64,000 nucleotides of DNA from Sphingobacterium sp. B16(2022). Lineage in GTDB: Bacteria; Bacteroidota; Bacteroidia; Sphingobacteriales; Sphingobacteriaceae. The stretch covers positions 186,001-250,000 of the forward strand of contig NZ_JAAUVN010000001.1 of the NCBI RefSeq assembly GCF_012030425.1, written 5' to 3'. This document shows, one piece after another, positions 9,335-18,320 of this stretch; position 1 is the first letter of the stretch; each line of letters begins with the position of its first letter. Both the position numbers and the translations under genes were made by a program. The notes beneath the pieces were generated by a model, which searched no databases, was not told the DNA's origin, and worked only from the letters and a program-made list of their open reading frames with translations.

Positions 9335-10123
9335 ATGATTCAGTTTCTCAAGGAGAGCACTTTTGCTGTTAATGAAGTTTTAAGCAGATCAATTCATATA
9401 CTAAAGGGACATTATTTCTCAATAGGGGGATTGTTATTGTCTATTTTTTTATTGTTTGTTGTTGCTCATGAATTAACTTTTTATTTGGAGACCTCAAGTA
9501 TACTTCTCAAAATTCCTTTGATGCTGTTATTTGCTGTAACTTTATTAGGCTTACAATTGTTTCTGTTTAAATTTATTTTGAATTTATTGGATCATAAAGA
9601 GCATGTGGGTGTTGTTAAAACATGGCCTTCCTGGGCAGAATTAATTAATTTTTTAGGTGGAATTGTCGTTTTTACATTAGCATCTATACTGATTCTTTTT
9701 TTTGCTATGATTGTTTGTTTCCCGCTTATCTATATGGGTATAGATACGGAGGTGGTATCATTTGAGATCGTACCAAATGTAGGAGCAATCTTATCCTTCT
9801 TTATATTGCTTCGTATCTCATTCTTTCCTTTTTTTATTATTGATAAAGGAATTAGTGTCATGAAGTCTTTGCGTTGGAGTCTGGCGATTACGAAAGGAAA
9901 TATAATTCGTTTATTTTTAATTTTATTGAGTTTAGCTTTTGTTAGCGTATTAAATATTTATTGTGTTTATATGGAGTATTCCATTATGGCAATTATATTT
10001 AGTTTAATAAATTCATTTTTAATTATCCCGTTAACTTCTGTTGTCTATACAGTTGCTTACCGAGATATGGTTCAAGAATATAAGGGTAGTGAAGATCCGA
10101 GTATTTTAAGTAATATATTTTAA
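9335..10123 (+). CDS. Multi-pass membrane protein, unknown function
   Basis: A 262-residue protein with about five to six hydrophobic helices: residues 27-48, 60-80, 103-132, 145-165, 187-212 and 216-240. An amphipathic N-terminus reads ESTFAVNEVLSRSIHIL. I do not recognise a named family. The arrangement resembles conserved Bacteroidota hypothetical membrane proteins of the glycerophosphoryl-diester-phosphodiesterase-membrane-domain type, but that is only an impression. It lies 9 nt upstream of the dxr start, so co-transcription with dxr and rseP is likely. Confidence 0.75.
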   Translation: MIQFLKESTFAVNEVLSRSIHILKGHYFSIGGLLLSIFLLFVVAHELTFYLETSSILLKIPLMLLFAVTLLGLQLFLFKFILNLLDHKEHVGVVKTWPSWAELINFLGGIVVFTLASILILFFAMIVCFPLIYMGIDTEVVSFEIVPNVGAILSFFILLRISFFPFFIIDKGISVMKSLRWSLAITKGNIIRLFLILLSLAFVSVLNIYCVYMEYSIMAIIFSLINSFLIIPLTSVVYTVAYRDMVQEYKGSEDPSILSNIF

Positions 10124-10132
10124 TAAATAATT

Positions 10133-11293
10133 TTGATTTTGAATAAAAAAGGAATTGCGGTTTTAGGTTCAACGGGTAGTATAGGTACACAAACCTTAGA
10201 TGTGGTACGCGCCTTTCCTGATCTTTTTCATGTTGTAGTATTGACCTGCGGTTCAAATGCTACTTTGTTAGTAGCGCAGGCATTAGAATTTTTGCCCGAC
10301 GCTGTTGTTATTATCAATGAAGAACAAGTTGATTTTGTTAAATCAAAATTAGGACATACTCAAATTGCGGTTTACTCAGGTATGCAGGCTTTAGAAGAAG
10401 TGGTACAGTTTGAGTCGGTTGATGTTGTTTTGAATGCCATTGTAGGTGCTGCTGGACTCAGACCTACTGTTAAGGCTATTTCCTGCGGTAAGGATATCGC
10501 ACTAGCTAACAAAGAAACACTGGTTGTTGCGGGTGAATTGGTGATGAGCTTAGCTTCTCAATATCAAGTTAAGATGTTGCCAGTCGACTCGGAACATTCA
10601 GCGATTTTCCAATGTTTGGTTGGTGAAGAAGCTAATCCGATTGAAAAAATATATATCACTGCCTCTGGAGGGCCTTTTCGTGGGAAGGACCGTTCGATAT
10701 TGACTTCCGTAACAAAGGAACATGCTTTGAAACATCCGAATTGGGTAATGGGTGCTAAGATTACGATTGACTCGGCTTCATTAATGAATAAAGGACTCGA
10801 AGTAATCGAAGCAAAATGGCTTTTTGATCTGAAAGTAGACCAAGTTGATGTAATTGTACATCCTCAGTCCATTGTACATTCGCTTGTACAGTTTCAAGAT
10901 GGATCTTTAAAAGCACAACTCGGATTGCCAGATATGAAGTTACCGATACAGTATGCCCTGTCTTATCCAAATCGTTTAAAGAATACTTTTGAACGGTTTA
11001 ATTTTATGGATTATCCAGAATTAACTTTCGAAAAGCCAGATTTGGAAACTTTTAAAAATTTGGCATTAGCTTATGATTCTTTACGAAAGGGAGGGAATAG
11101 TGCCTGTGTACTCAACGCAGCAAATGAAGTCGTTGTGGATGCATTTTTGAAGGATAAGATTAGTTTTTTAGGAATGAGTGATGTGATCGAGACTGTATTG
11201 GAAAAAGTAAATTATCTTGCGAGACCAAGTCTAGATGACTATATTGAGTCCGATTATGCTGCAAGGAGAGTTGCGCAAGAAATAATCAATTAA
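10133..11293 (+). CDS. dxr: 1-deoxy-D-xylulose 5-phosphate reductoisomerase
   Basis: A 386-residue enzyme of the MEP isoprenoid pathway, converting DXP to MEP with NADPH. The nucleotide-binding motif is LGSTGSIGTQTLDVV near the N-terminus. Conserved metal and substrate motifs follow: ANKETLVVAGE, LPVDSEHSAIFQ, ASGGPF and SASLMNKGLEVIEAKWLF. No ATG precedes this conserved start, and an in-frame TAA lies at 10124-10126, so translation must begin at TTG 10133 or TTG 10139 (the second gives MNKKGIAVLGS). It is followed 24 nt later by rseP, a common neighbour in Bacteroidota. Confidence 0.97.
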   Translation: MILNKKGIAVLGSTGSIGTQTLDVVRAFPDLFHVVVLTCGSNATLLVAQALEFLPDAVVIINEEQVDFVKSKLGHTQIAVYSGMQALEEVVQFESVDVVLNAIVGAAGLRPTVKAISCGKDIALANKETLVVAGELVMSLASQYQVKMLPVDSEHSAIFQCLVGEEANPIEKIYITASGGPFRGKDRSILTSVTKEHALKHPNWVMGAKITIDSASLMNKGLEVIEAKWLFDLKVDQVDVIVHPQSIVHSLVQFQDGSLKAQLGLPDMKLPIQYALSYPNRLKNTFERFNFMDYPELTFEKPDLETFKNLALAYDSLRKGGNSACVLNAANEVVVDAFLKDKISFLGMSDVIETVLEKVNYLARPSLDDYIESDYAARRVAQEIIN

Positions 11294-11317
11294 GTAAATA
11301 ATTATAGAAGAAGATAC

Positions 11318-12643
11318 ATGGGTGTTTTAATTATGGTGGCACAAGTCATATTGGGCTTGTCAATTTTGATCGTATTGCATGAGTTGGGCCATTTTTTAGC
11401 GGCACGCGCTTTTGGAATTAAAGTAGAAAAATTTTATTTATTTTTTGATGCATGGGGTGTCAAATTATTTAAATTCAAATATAAAGACTGTGAATATGGA
11501 ATTGGCTGGTTGCCTTTAGGTGGCTATGTTAAAATTGCTGGTATGATTGACGAATCCATGGATACTGAGCAATTGAGTGGAGAGCCTCAAGAATGGGAGT
11601 TTCGTTCAAAACCAGCTTGGCAACGTTTGATCGTGATGCTAGGTGGTATTATTGTTAATGTCATTGTTGGTGTTGTTGTATTTTGGATGTTAACATTTAA
11701 AATGGGCACTACGGACATCAAGAATGATCAATTGGTGAATGGTATTGTACCCGGAGAAATTGGGAAGTCAATCGGCTTGCAGGCGGGAGACCGTATTTTG
11801 GCTATTGATGGCACTAAGATTGAAAACTATTCAGATTTAATTAGCTCTAAACTATTAATGGGAGGAGTAGATCTGACTGTAAATCGTGCTGGTGCTGATA
11901 CAAAAATTCATGTTCCAGCGGATATCTTAAATACAATTGCGGATAAAAAAGATGAGAAATTTATAGAACCACGGATGAAAATGACCTCTGTTGCAGCTAT
12001 TCAACCGGGTTCAGAAGCAGTTAAAATGGGTTTTCTTAAAGGCGATAGTATTGTTGCAGTTGACAATACGCCAATTCAGTTTTTTGATCAGTTTAAGGAC
12101 CAATTGAAAGCAAAAGTCGGAAAACCAGTTGAATTGAAAATTGTACGCGATGGTCAAGAACAATCTTTAAAAGGTGTTGTGCCTTCTGATGCGATTTTGG
12201 GTTTTAATGTTAATCCGGATCAAACCATTAAAACATTTACGATTCATTATAGTTTAATGGAGTCTTTGCCAATGGGGGCAAAGAAAGCATTCACGGTTAT
12301 TACTGATAATGCAAAAGGATTTGGTAAGATATTTAAGGGAGAGATTCGTGCCGATAAAGCTTTATCAGGTCCTGTAGGTATTGCGCAGTTGTTCGGTACT
12401 GAAGTGGACTGGGTACGCTTCTGGTCATTAGTAGGTATGTTGTCTATGGCTTTGGCATTCATGAATTTATTACCGATACCGGCATTAGATGGTGGACACG
12501 TGGTTTTCTTGTTGATCGAAATGATCCAAGGAAAACCATTAAGTGAAAAATTCTTAGAGAAGGCACAGATGGTAGGTTTCTTTATTTTACTTGCTCTAAT
12601 GGTCTTTATTTTTGGAAATGACATTTTTAAATTATTCAAGTAA
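11318..12643 (+). CDS. rseP: RIP metalloprotease RseP (site-2 protease)
   Basis: A 441-residue intramembrane zinc protease. The zinc-binding motif HELGH is at residues 21-25 in the first transmembrane helix. The third zinc ligand region is NLLPIPALDGGH near the C-terminus. Two PDZ-like segments lie between them, around VPGEIGKSIGLQAGDRILAI and IQPGSEAVKMGFLKGDSI. Transmembrane helices are near residues 1-20, 105-127, 370-390 and 415-437. It cleaves membrane-anchored anti-sigma factors and signal-peptide remnants in characterised relatives. It is downstream of dxr, likely in the same operon. Confidence 0.96.
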   Translation: MGVLIMVAQVILGLSILIVLHELGHFLAARAFGIKVEKFYLFFDAWGVKLFKFKYKDCEYGIGWLPLGGYVKIAGMIDESMDTEQLSGEPQEWEFRSKPAWQRLIVMLGGIIVNVIVGVVVFWMLTFKMGTTDIKNDQLVNGIVPGEIGKSIGLQAGDRILAIDGTKIENYSDLISSKLLMGGVDLTVNRAGADTKIHVPADILNTIADKKDEKFIEPRMKMTSVAAIQPGSEAVKMGFLKGDSIVAVDNTPIQFFDQFKDQLKAKVGKPVELKIVRDGQEQSLKGVVPSDAILGFNVNPDQTIKTFTIHYSLMESLPMGAKKAFTVITDNAKGFGKIFKGEIRADKALSGPVGIAQLFGTEVDWVRFWSLVGMLSMALAFMNLLPIPALDGGHVVFLLIEMIQGKPLSEKFLEKAQMVGFFILLALMVFIFGNDIFKLFK

Positions 12644-12665
12644 GGGATATTAAGTTTATACAAGG

Positions 12666-12695
12666 GGGTCTTACTTAATTTGTAAGACCCTTTTT
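12666..12695 (+). terminator. Terminator after rseP
   Basis: A 9-bp stem (GGGTCTTAC/GTAAGACCC) with a 7-nt loop and a run of five T, about 20 nt after the rseP stop codon. Confidence 0.8.
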
Positions 12696-12714
12696 ATTTT
12701 TAGATATTTGTATT

Positions 12715-12918
12715 ATGGATGGAAAAACAAGAGCAACGATTAAACCTGGTATGTTGGTTAACATTATCTTGAAAAAAGATCAGCGATCAGGAGAACTTAC
12801 TGAAGGTATTGTTAAGGATCTTCTGACATCTGCACCATTTCACCATAGAGGAATCAAGGTTCGGTTGATGGATGGTCAGATCGGTCGAGTTGCAGAGATA
12901 ATTGAGGATGACTTTTAA
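12715..12918 (+). CDS. YwbE family protein (DUF2196)
   Basis: A 67-residue protein matching the YwbE family over its whole length: NIILKKDQRSGELTEGIVKD, then LTSAPFHHRGIKVRLMDGQI and GRVAEI. It is small, soluble and probably beta-rich, with no defined biochemical role. It lies between two terminator hairpins, so it appears to be transcribed alone, partly as read-through from rseP. Confidence 0.88.
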   Translation: MDGKTRATIKPGMLVNIILKKDQRSGELTEGIVKDLLTSAPFHHRGIKVRLMDGQIGRVAEIIEDDF

Positions 12919-12934
12919 CCTATTTTAGTTTTAT

Positions 12935-12974
12935 AAAAAAAGCTTCTGACCTAAATAGGATAGAAGCTTTTTTT
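12935..12974. terminator. Bidirectional terminator after ywbE-like gene
   Basis: A perfect 13-bp stem (AAAAAAAGCTTCT and its complement) around a 14-nt loop, with A and T runs on both flanks. It lies between convergent genes. Confidence 0.8.
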
Positions 12975-13035
12975 ATAAAACATTTTAAGAAATTGCTCTT
13001 TCGATCTTCATTATAGACCACATTTATAACTGGTC

Positions 13036-13644
13036 TTAGATGATCGGAAATATCTTTTTCTGAATATCTATTTTAAAATTCTTTTGTAGGGAATCAAAAA
13101 ATAAATGATTGCTTGGATTATTTTGAAAGACTAAATACGGAATCTCTATAATCTCTTTTTGTGTTTTTATTCTAAAGTACCCAAATAATAATCCTTTTGT
13201 ATTTTGGATTGATTCAATTTGTTGCACTGCCTTAACATCTCGTAACAAATTAAAGTGATAAGGGTCTTTTGTCATAGATTCAATGATTACATCTTCAGTT
13301 TGCTTATTATACCAAATTACTTGACTGCTCGTTTTCTTTAAATGATTCTTAAAAAGAAAAAGGTAACCAATCATGTATATTGATATTGGAAATAGGAATA
13401 GTAAAATCTTTATCTTGATTATCAGCGCAAGCATAATAATCAATAAAATTGCTCCTATACCTACATTTTTCATTACCTTTTGAGATGTATCTGCTATGAT
13501 AACTTTGGATGTATCTATTTTTTGATAACCATTTTTTACAATAATAGCTGGACTATTGGTTGCGGTAAATGACGCGGACAGCTTTTTACTGATGTAGTAC
13601 AATAAAAATAAAATAAGTCCAACTATTAATATAACTTTGGTCAT
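13036..13644 (-). CDS. Membrane protein of unknown function
   Basis: A 202-residue protein with an N-terminal hydrophobic helix (about residues 3-19) and a pair of helices near residues 65-105 (NVGIGAILLIIMLALIIKIK then a second stretch). The C-terminal half is soluble, about residues 110-202. I recognise no family. It follows panB by 13 nt on the same strand, so the two are probably co-transcribed. No functional link to pantothenate synthesis can be read from it. Confidence 0.7.
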   Translation of the reverse strand: MTKVILIVGLILFLLYYISKKLSASFTATNSPAIIVKNGYQKIDTSKVIIADTSQKVMKNVGIGAILLIIMLALIIKIKILLFLFPISIYMIGYLFLFKNHLKKTSSQVIWYNKQTEDVIIESMTKDPYHFNLLRDVKAVQQIESIQNTKGLLFGYFRIKTQKEIIEIPYLVFQNNPSNHLFFDSLQKNFKIDIQKKIFPII

Positions 13645-13657
13645 GACAGTTTATATG

Positions 13658-14473
13658 TTAATACTGTTCATTATCATTTGGATAATTAACTGATTTTACA
13701 TCAGCTACATATTGTCCTACAGCTCCTGTTATTTCTTGATATAATTGTGCATATTGTCTTAAAAACTTAGGTTTAAAGCCTTTAGTCATACCTAGCATAT
13801 CATTGACAACTAGAACTTGTCCGTCACATTGGTTACCAGCGCCTATACCAATAGTCGGTATCGCTAAACTTGCACTTACTTCGGCAGCAAGTGCTGCTGG
13901 TATTTTTTCCAACACGATGGCAAAACAACCTGCTTCTTGCAGTGCTAGCGCATCGGCCTTTAATTTTTCAGCTTCATTATCATCTTTAGCACGAACACCA
14001 AAATTTCCAAATTTATTAATTGCTTGTGGTGTTAATCCCAGATGTCCACAAACTGGTATTCCCGCATTTATAATTTTCTTAATGTTGTCAATGATTTCTA
14101 GACCACCTTCCAATTTAAGGGCGTGTGCTCCCGACTCTTTCATGACACGTACTGCAGATAAATAGGCTTGATCGATGCTTCCCTGATATTCGCCGAAAGG
14201 AAGATCCACTACAACCATTGCTCTAGTTGTACCTCTTACAACAGATGCCGCGTGGTAGATCATCTGGTCTAAGGTGATGGGCAGTGTTGTTTCATAGCCT
14301 GCAAATACGTTCGCAGCGGAGTCGCCTACTAAAATGATATCGATGCCACCTTCGTCAAGTGCTTTTGCCATGGTGAAATCATAACCTGTTAACATCGCGA
14401 TTTTTTCATGACGATGTTTCATTTCCTGTACCTGTACTGTAGTGATACGTTTTATTTCTTTATTTACAGACAT
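13658..14473 (-). CDS. panB: 3-methyl-2-oxobutanoate hydroxymethyltransferase, copy 1
   Basis: A 271-residue PanB taken from the ATG at 14473 (MSVNKEIKRI). An upstream in-frame ATG at 14527 adds 18 residues unlike the family. PanB transfers a hydroxymethyl group from methylene-THF to ketoisovalerate, the first step to pantothenate. All expected active-site positions are present: Asp in ILVGDSA, Asp in VVDLPFG, Lys and Glu in ALKLEGG, His in GHLGLTPQ and Glu in LEKIP. A second, diverged copy lies at 50177-50995. No panC or panD is in the window. Confidence 0.95.
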   Translation of the reverse strand: MSVNKEIKRITTVQVQEMKHRHEKIAMLTGYDFTMAKALDEGGIDIILVGDSAANVFAGYETTLPITLDQMIYHAASVVRGTTRAMVVVDLPFGEYQGSIDQAYLSAVRVMKESGAHALKLEGGLEIIDNIKKIINAGIPVCGHLGLTPQAINKFGNFGVRAKDDNEAEKLKADALALQEAGCFAIVLEKIPAALAAEVSASLAIPTIGIGAGNQCDGQVLVVNDMLGMTKGFKPKFLRQYAQLYQEITGAVGQYVADVKSVNYPNDNEQY

Positions 14474-14587
14474 TACTGATTTGTTTAAATTAACCAAAAT
14501 TAGAGAAATTCGTTGAATTAAGGTCATTAATTATTGATTTTAAAATGATAGTTTGGTAATTAGCAGATTAAATTGCTTTGATTTTAC

Positions 14588-14595
14588 TATTTTTG
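14588..14595 (+). promoter_or_regulatory. -7 element TATTTTTG just upstream of the RluA-type gene
   Basis: An exact TAnnTTTG match whose last base is only 4 nt from the ATG at 14600. No good TTTG is seen at the usual -33 distance. If used, transcription would start at or beside the start codon, giving a leaderless mRNA. Confidence 0.4.
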
Positions 14596-14599
14596 CAGG

Positions 14600-15343
14600 A
14601 TGAGAGAAAACGAAACTCGCTTATTTAAATTTCCAAAATTTTCCGATCTAATTGTTTTTGAAGATGATAATTTGATTGTTATCAATAAACCCCCTTTCAT
14701 TGCTTCGTTAGATGAGCGTGAAGGAGGAGAGATCAATATTTTACGATTAGCAAAAAAATATTACGCAGATGCGCAGATTTGTCACCGGTTAGATAAGGAA
14801 ACTTCTGGATTATTATTGATTGCTAAAAATCCTGAGACTTACCGTTCTGTTTCTATTGAATTTGAAAGACGTCGTGTCAATAAGGTATATCATGCTATCA
14901 TTGCAGGTACACATACATTTACGGATTTAAAAGTTGAGTTACCCATTTTAAATCAAGGAAGCAAAAATGTGTCAATAGATCGCGCCAAAGGTAAGGCGGC
15001 TACTACAATTTTTAATTCAATACGTTATTTTAACCACTATACTTTAGTCGAATGTAAGCCTATTACAGGCCGTATGCATCAAATTCGTATTCACTTAGCC
15101 ACACAGAAAGCTGCAATTGTGGGAGATGATATGTATCATGGAAAACCGGTATACTTGTCACAGATTAAAAAACGTGGGTTTTCTTTGGCTAAAAATGAAG
15201 AGGAACTACCAATTATGAAGCGCTTTGCTTTGCACTCCCGGTATGTTGACTTTACAATTGATGAAAAGAAGTTTGAGTTTGAAGCCCCATATCCAAAGGA
15301 TTTTGCGACTTTGCTTAAACAGTTAGAAAAGTTTGATTCTTAA
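14600..15343 (+). CDS. RluA-family 23S/tRNA pseudouridine synthase
   Basis: A 247-residue pseudouridine synthase. The catalytic motif HRLDKETSGLLLIAKN lies near residues 74-89, with the catalytic Asp in RLDKETSG. Other family motifs are VINKPPF near the N-terminus and GRMHQIRIHLA near residue 157. There is no S4 RNA-binding domain, so this is a short catalytic-domain-only member. The exact RNA target cannot be read. Its stop codon abuts the ATG of the TlpA gene with no gap, giving tight coupling, and pyrF follows 16 nt later. Confidence 0.92.
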   Translation: MRENETRLFKFPKFSDLIVFEDDNLIVINKPPFIASLDEREGGEINILRLAKKYYADAQICHRLDKETSGLLLIAKNPETYRSVSIEFERRRVNKVYHAIIAGTHTFTDLKVELPILNQGSKNVSIDRAKGKAATTIFNSIRYFNHYTLVECKPITGRMHQIRIHLATQKAAIVGDDMYHGKPVYLSQIKKRGFSLAKNEEELPIMKRFALHSRYVDFTIDEKKFEFEAPYPKDFATLLKQLEKFDS

Positions 15344-15931
15344 ATGCCGATCATGAATCCGAAAACAAAAAAAATAATTGGCAATTCAGTATTTGTCGTT
15401 ATCATTCTTTTGCTTTTGTGGCCAACAAGTAGAGCTTATTTTCAACAAGGCTTAATGAAAATTGGTTTATTTAAACCAACATTGGAAGAACCTGAAAAAA
15501 TAGATTCGCAGATTTCTGTTCAGAATAACATTTCTTTTAAAAATGATAAAGGGGAGATCGTGAATATGAACGATCTAAAGGGTAAAGTTGTATTCATTAA
15601 TTTTTGGGCCACATGGTGTCCTCCTTGCATTGCAGAAATGCCTTCCATTGCTACGTTATATGAACGATTGAAAGGTAATAGTGAAGTCGTTTTTCTGATT
15701 GTAGAAATTGAAGGAGAATCTGAGAAGGCAAATAAATTTATGACGCGTAAACAATTAAATCTACCCGTTTATTATCCAAATTCACAAATTCCTAAAGAAT
15801 GGTTAGGTGGTTCTATACCAACGACATTGATTATCAATAAACATGGTGAGATTGCTACTAAACATGAAGGTTTAGCAGATTATTCTCGCCAGGAAGTTTC
15901 AGATTTTATAATTGAATTAACAAAAAAATAA
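15344..15931 (+). CDS. Membrane-anchored TlpA-like thioredoxin
   Basis: A 195-residue protein with one N-terminal transmembrane helix (about residues 11-28), so the rest faces the periplasm. The thioredoxin fold begins near residue 62 and its active site is FWATWCPPC, with Cys92 and Cys95. A cis-Pro is in GSIPTTLII. It is a TlpA/ResA-type thiol-disulfide oxidoreductase, which commonly reduces cytochrome c maturation or other periplasmic thiols. It starts directly at the RluA-type stop codon and precedes pyrF, an unusual but apparently operonic mix. Confidence 0.92.
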   Translation: MPIMNPKTKKIIGNSVFVVIILLLLWPTSRAYFQQGLMKIGLFKPTLEEPEKIDSQISVQNNISFKNDKGEIVNMNDLKGKVVFINFWATWCPPCIAEMPSIATLYERLKGNSEVVFLIVEIEGESEKANKFMTRKQLNLPVYYPNSQIPKEWLGGSIPTTLIINKHGEIATKHEGLADYSRQEVSDFIIELTKK

Positions 15932-15947
15932 GTACAGAATAACCGGT

Positions 15948-16784
15948 ATGACTAGAGCAGAACTTATTCAACAGATTAAGATAAAAAAATCATTTCTTTG
16001 TGTTGGTTTAGATACAGATATTACAAAAATACCAGAGCATCTACTGGCAGAGGAGGATCCAATTTATACCTTTAATAAGGCCATTATTGATGCTACATCA
16101 GATTTGTGTGTCGCATACAAACCGAATATCGCATTTTATGAGAGTTACGGTATTAAAGGATGGCAGTCTTTGCAAAAAACTTGGGAGGCTTTACCTAAAG
16201 ATTGTTTGAGTATTGCTGATGCTAAACGTGGTGATATCGGAAATACATCAAAAATGTATGCACAGGCATTTTTTGATGAAAAGCAATCTGGATTAGGTTT
16301 TGATTCCATTACGATAGCACCATATATGGGAAATGATTCTGTTACTCCCTTTTTAGATTTTGATGGCAAATGGGCAATTGTACTGGCATTGACATCAAAT
16401 GCAGGAAGCTTGGATTTTCAAAATTTTAAGAATGAATCAGGTTTGCAGTTATTTGAGCAAGTCATTGATAAAGTGAATACATGGGGAACAATTGAAAACC
16501 TGATGTATGTAGTAGGTGCGACCCGTGGTGAAGGTTTTATTAAGATTCGTGAGCATGCTCCTGATCATTTCCTTTTAGTTCCGGGTGTTGGAGCGCAGGG
16601 AGGTTCTCTTCAAGATGTCTGTCAATATGGAATGAATAAGGATTGTGGCCTTTTAGTAAATAGCACAAGAGGTATTATCTACGCTTCAAAAGGACATGAT
16701 TTTGCGGAGAAAGCAAGAGAAGAGGCTTTGAAATTACAACAAGAGATGGAAGCCGAATTAATTAAGGCTGGAATTATTAGTTAA
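15948..16784 (+). CDS. pyrF: Orotidine 5'-phosphate decarboxylase (type 2)
   Basis: A 278-residue OMP decarboxylase of the longer type 2 subfamily, producing UMP in pyrimidine synthesis. The substrate-binding start is [14 protein letters not shown]. The catalytic Asp-Lys motif is [12 protein letters not shown], with Lys93. The phosphate-binding end is [10 protein letters not shown], followed by [12 protein letters not shown]. Length fits type 2 enzymes (about 270-280). It is the third gene of the rluA-like/tlpA/pyrF unit and is followed by a strong terminator. Confidence 0.96.
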   Translation: MTRAELIQQIKIKKSFLCVGLDTDITKIPEHLLAEEDPIYTFNKAIIDATSDLCVAYKPNIAFYESYGIKGWQSLQKTWEALPKDCLSIADAKRGDIGNTSKMYAQAFFDEKQSGLGFDSITIAPYMGNDSVTPFLDFDGKWAIVLALTSNAGSLDFQNFKNESGLQLFEQVIDKVNTWGTIENLMYVVGATRGEGFIKIREHAPDHFLLVPGVGAQGGSLQDVCQYGMNKDCGLLVNSTRGIIYASKGHDFAEKAREEALKLQQEMEAELIKAGIIS

Positions 16785-16805
16785 TTCTTACATATCGGCA
16801 TATTG

Positions 16806-16840
16806 AAAAGCTTCAGATCGAAAGGTCTGAAGCTTTTTTT
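16806..16840 (+). terminator. Terminator after pyrF
   Basis: A 12-bp perfect stem (AAAAGCTTCAGA and its complement) with an 8-nt loop and a long T run, ending the rluA-like/tlpA/pyrF transcript. Confidence 0.85.
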
Positions 16841-16929
16841 GTTGGAGATTTTATTTTATGTATTTAGATGATTGATCGTGATTATTCATAAAGAAGAAAT
16901 TGTAAATTTAAAATATAAAATAGATAACA

Positions 16930-18183
16930 ATGAATGTAGTGAGTACTCTACTATTAGCATGTATGCTAGGAACTGGCTGTGTGGTTGATGCACAAGAGAT
17001 CGAAAATATTGTAGAGGGTGAAGTTTTTACTTCAACAAAGTCTAGTGAAGATATGTATCAGTTAGTCTGGAAACTTTACAAATCTAACAAGCACGAAGAA
17101 GCTTTAAAACTTATCGATAAGCTTATCGCTCAAGATAAAACAATAAGTGCTTATTACGAATTGAAATGCTACATCTTAATTGCACTGAAAAGAAACGCAA
17201 CTATTATTGAGACTGCCACGAAGGGTATCGCATTAGATCCTGATAATCATTCGTTTTACGATATAAGAGGTAATACTTATTATTTTGATTTAAAACCCGA
17301 ATTGGCAAGATCTGATTATCAAAAGGTACTCCAATTGGAAAAAAATAATGCTCGTTATTATAATAATTATTTGAAGTTACTTAATGAAATGCGCAAGGAT
17401 GATGAATTGATAAATGTATTTAAGCTTTTCGAGAATAGCATGGTAAGTGGAGAAGATATCAAGGAACCTCGATTTATAGCTGATGTTTACTTTTATGGAG
17501 CCTTGGCCTATCAACGTCAAAAAGATAATTTAAGAGCTGTTGACCTTCTTGGGAACGCAATTAAAAAATCTCCAGAAGCAGCGATGTATTACAATAATAG
17601 AGGTTTGATATTTCAAGATCTAAACAAACTGGAAGCTGCAAAGAAGGATTTGGATAAAGCTATTGAATTGGATCGTGATAATCCTGTTTATTATGAAAAT
17701 AGATATGCTATCTTTTTTGATTTAAAGAAATATCAAGAGGCGCAAAATGACCTATTAAAAGTAATTAGTCTGGGAAATTCTGATCTAGATATCTATGCTG
17801 CATTGGCACTGACCTATGATGTTCTTAATAATTATCCAAAAGCTGCTGAATATTATGATTTGGTTTTACGTAAAAATCCAAATCAAACAATGATTCTAAG
17901 TAACTATGCTTATGCTTTATTTGAATTGAATCAATTATCTAAAGCTATTGAAATGTTTGAACGGGCGCTTGTTACTGATCCTGCAGAGGTTGATATTTTG
18001 GTAGGTCTAGCAGTCTTATATCATGTTGATGGGGAAGAAAATAAGTCTAAAGATTTATTTCAGGACATTAAAATCAAGACAAAATATGAGGCGAAAAAAC
18101 AGCTACTCGAAACTTTGGAAAAGGAAGATTATAGATTTTCTTCAAAATTTAAAGCAGCATGGGAAAACTGTTTTAGTGATTAA
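16930..18183 (+). CDS. Secreted or lipid-anchored TPR repeat protein
   Basis: A 417-residue protein with an N-terminal signal sequence (about residues 1-22). LLACMLGTGC could be a weak lipobox, with VDAQ as an alternative type I cleavage site. The rest is roughly ten tetratricopeptide repeats from residue 44 onward. Recognisable units are AAMYYNNRGLIFQDLNKLEA, PVYYENRYAIFFDLKKYQEA and PNQTMILSNYAYALFELNQL. TPR arrays mediate protein-protein contacts; the partner is unknown. It is monocistronic between pyrF's terminator and guaA. Confidence 0.88.
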   Translation: MNVVSTLLLACMLGTGCVVDAQEIENIVEGEVFTSTKSSEDMYQLVWKLYKSNKHEEALKLIDKLIAQDKTISAYYELKCYILIALKRNATIIETATKGIALDPDNHSFYDIRGNTYYFDLKPELARSDYQKVLQLEKNNARYYNNYLKLLNEMRKDDELINVFKLFENSMVSGEDIKEPRFIADVYFYGALAYQRQKDNLRAVDLLGNAIKKSPEAAMYYNNRGLIFQDLNKLEAAKKDLDKAIELDRDNPVYYENRYAIFFDLKKYQEAQNDLLKVISLGNSDLDIYAALALTYDVLNNYPKAAEYYDLVLRKNPNQTMILSNYAYALFELNQLSKAIEMFERALVTDPAEVDILVGLAVLYHVDGEENKSKDLFQDIKIKTKYEAKKQLLETLEKEDYRFSSKFKAAWENCFSD

Positions 18184-18308
18184 TGTTATTTAAGCCTGAT
18201 CAAAAGCTGTTATTTTTTTGCAATAAAAATAGGGTGTGTTTTATATAGAATGAGTATTTTGAGAAGATTTAAGTCAAATTTCCTTTCTATAAATTCATAT
18301 CAAATGCG

Positions 18309-18316
18309 TAACTTTG
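18309..18316 (+). promoter_or_regulatory. -7 element TAACTTTG just upstream of guaA
   Basis: An exact TAnnTTTG match ending 4 nt before the guaA ATG. TTTC at 18284-18287, 21 nt upstream, could serve as the -33 element. It would give a leaderless or nearly leaderless guaA mRNA. Confidence 0.45.
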
Positions 18317-18320
18317 CGCC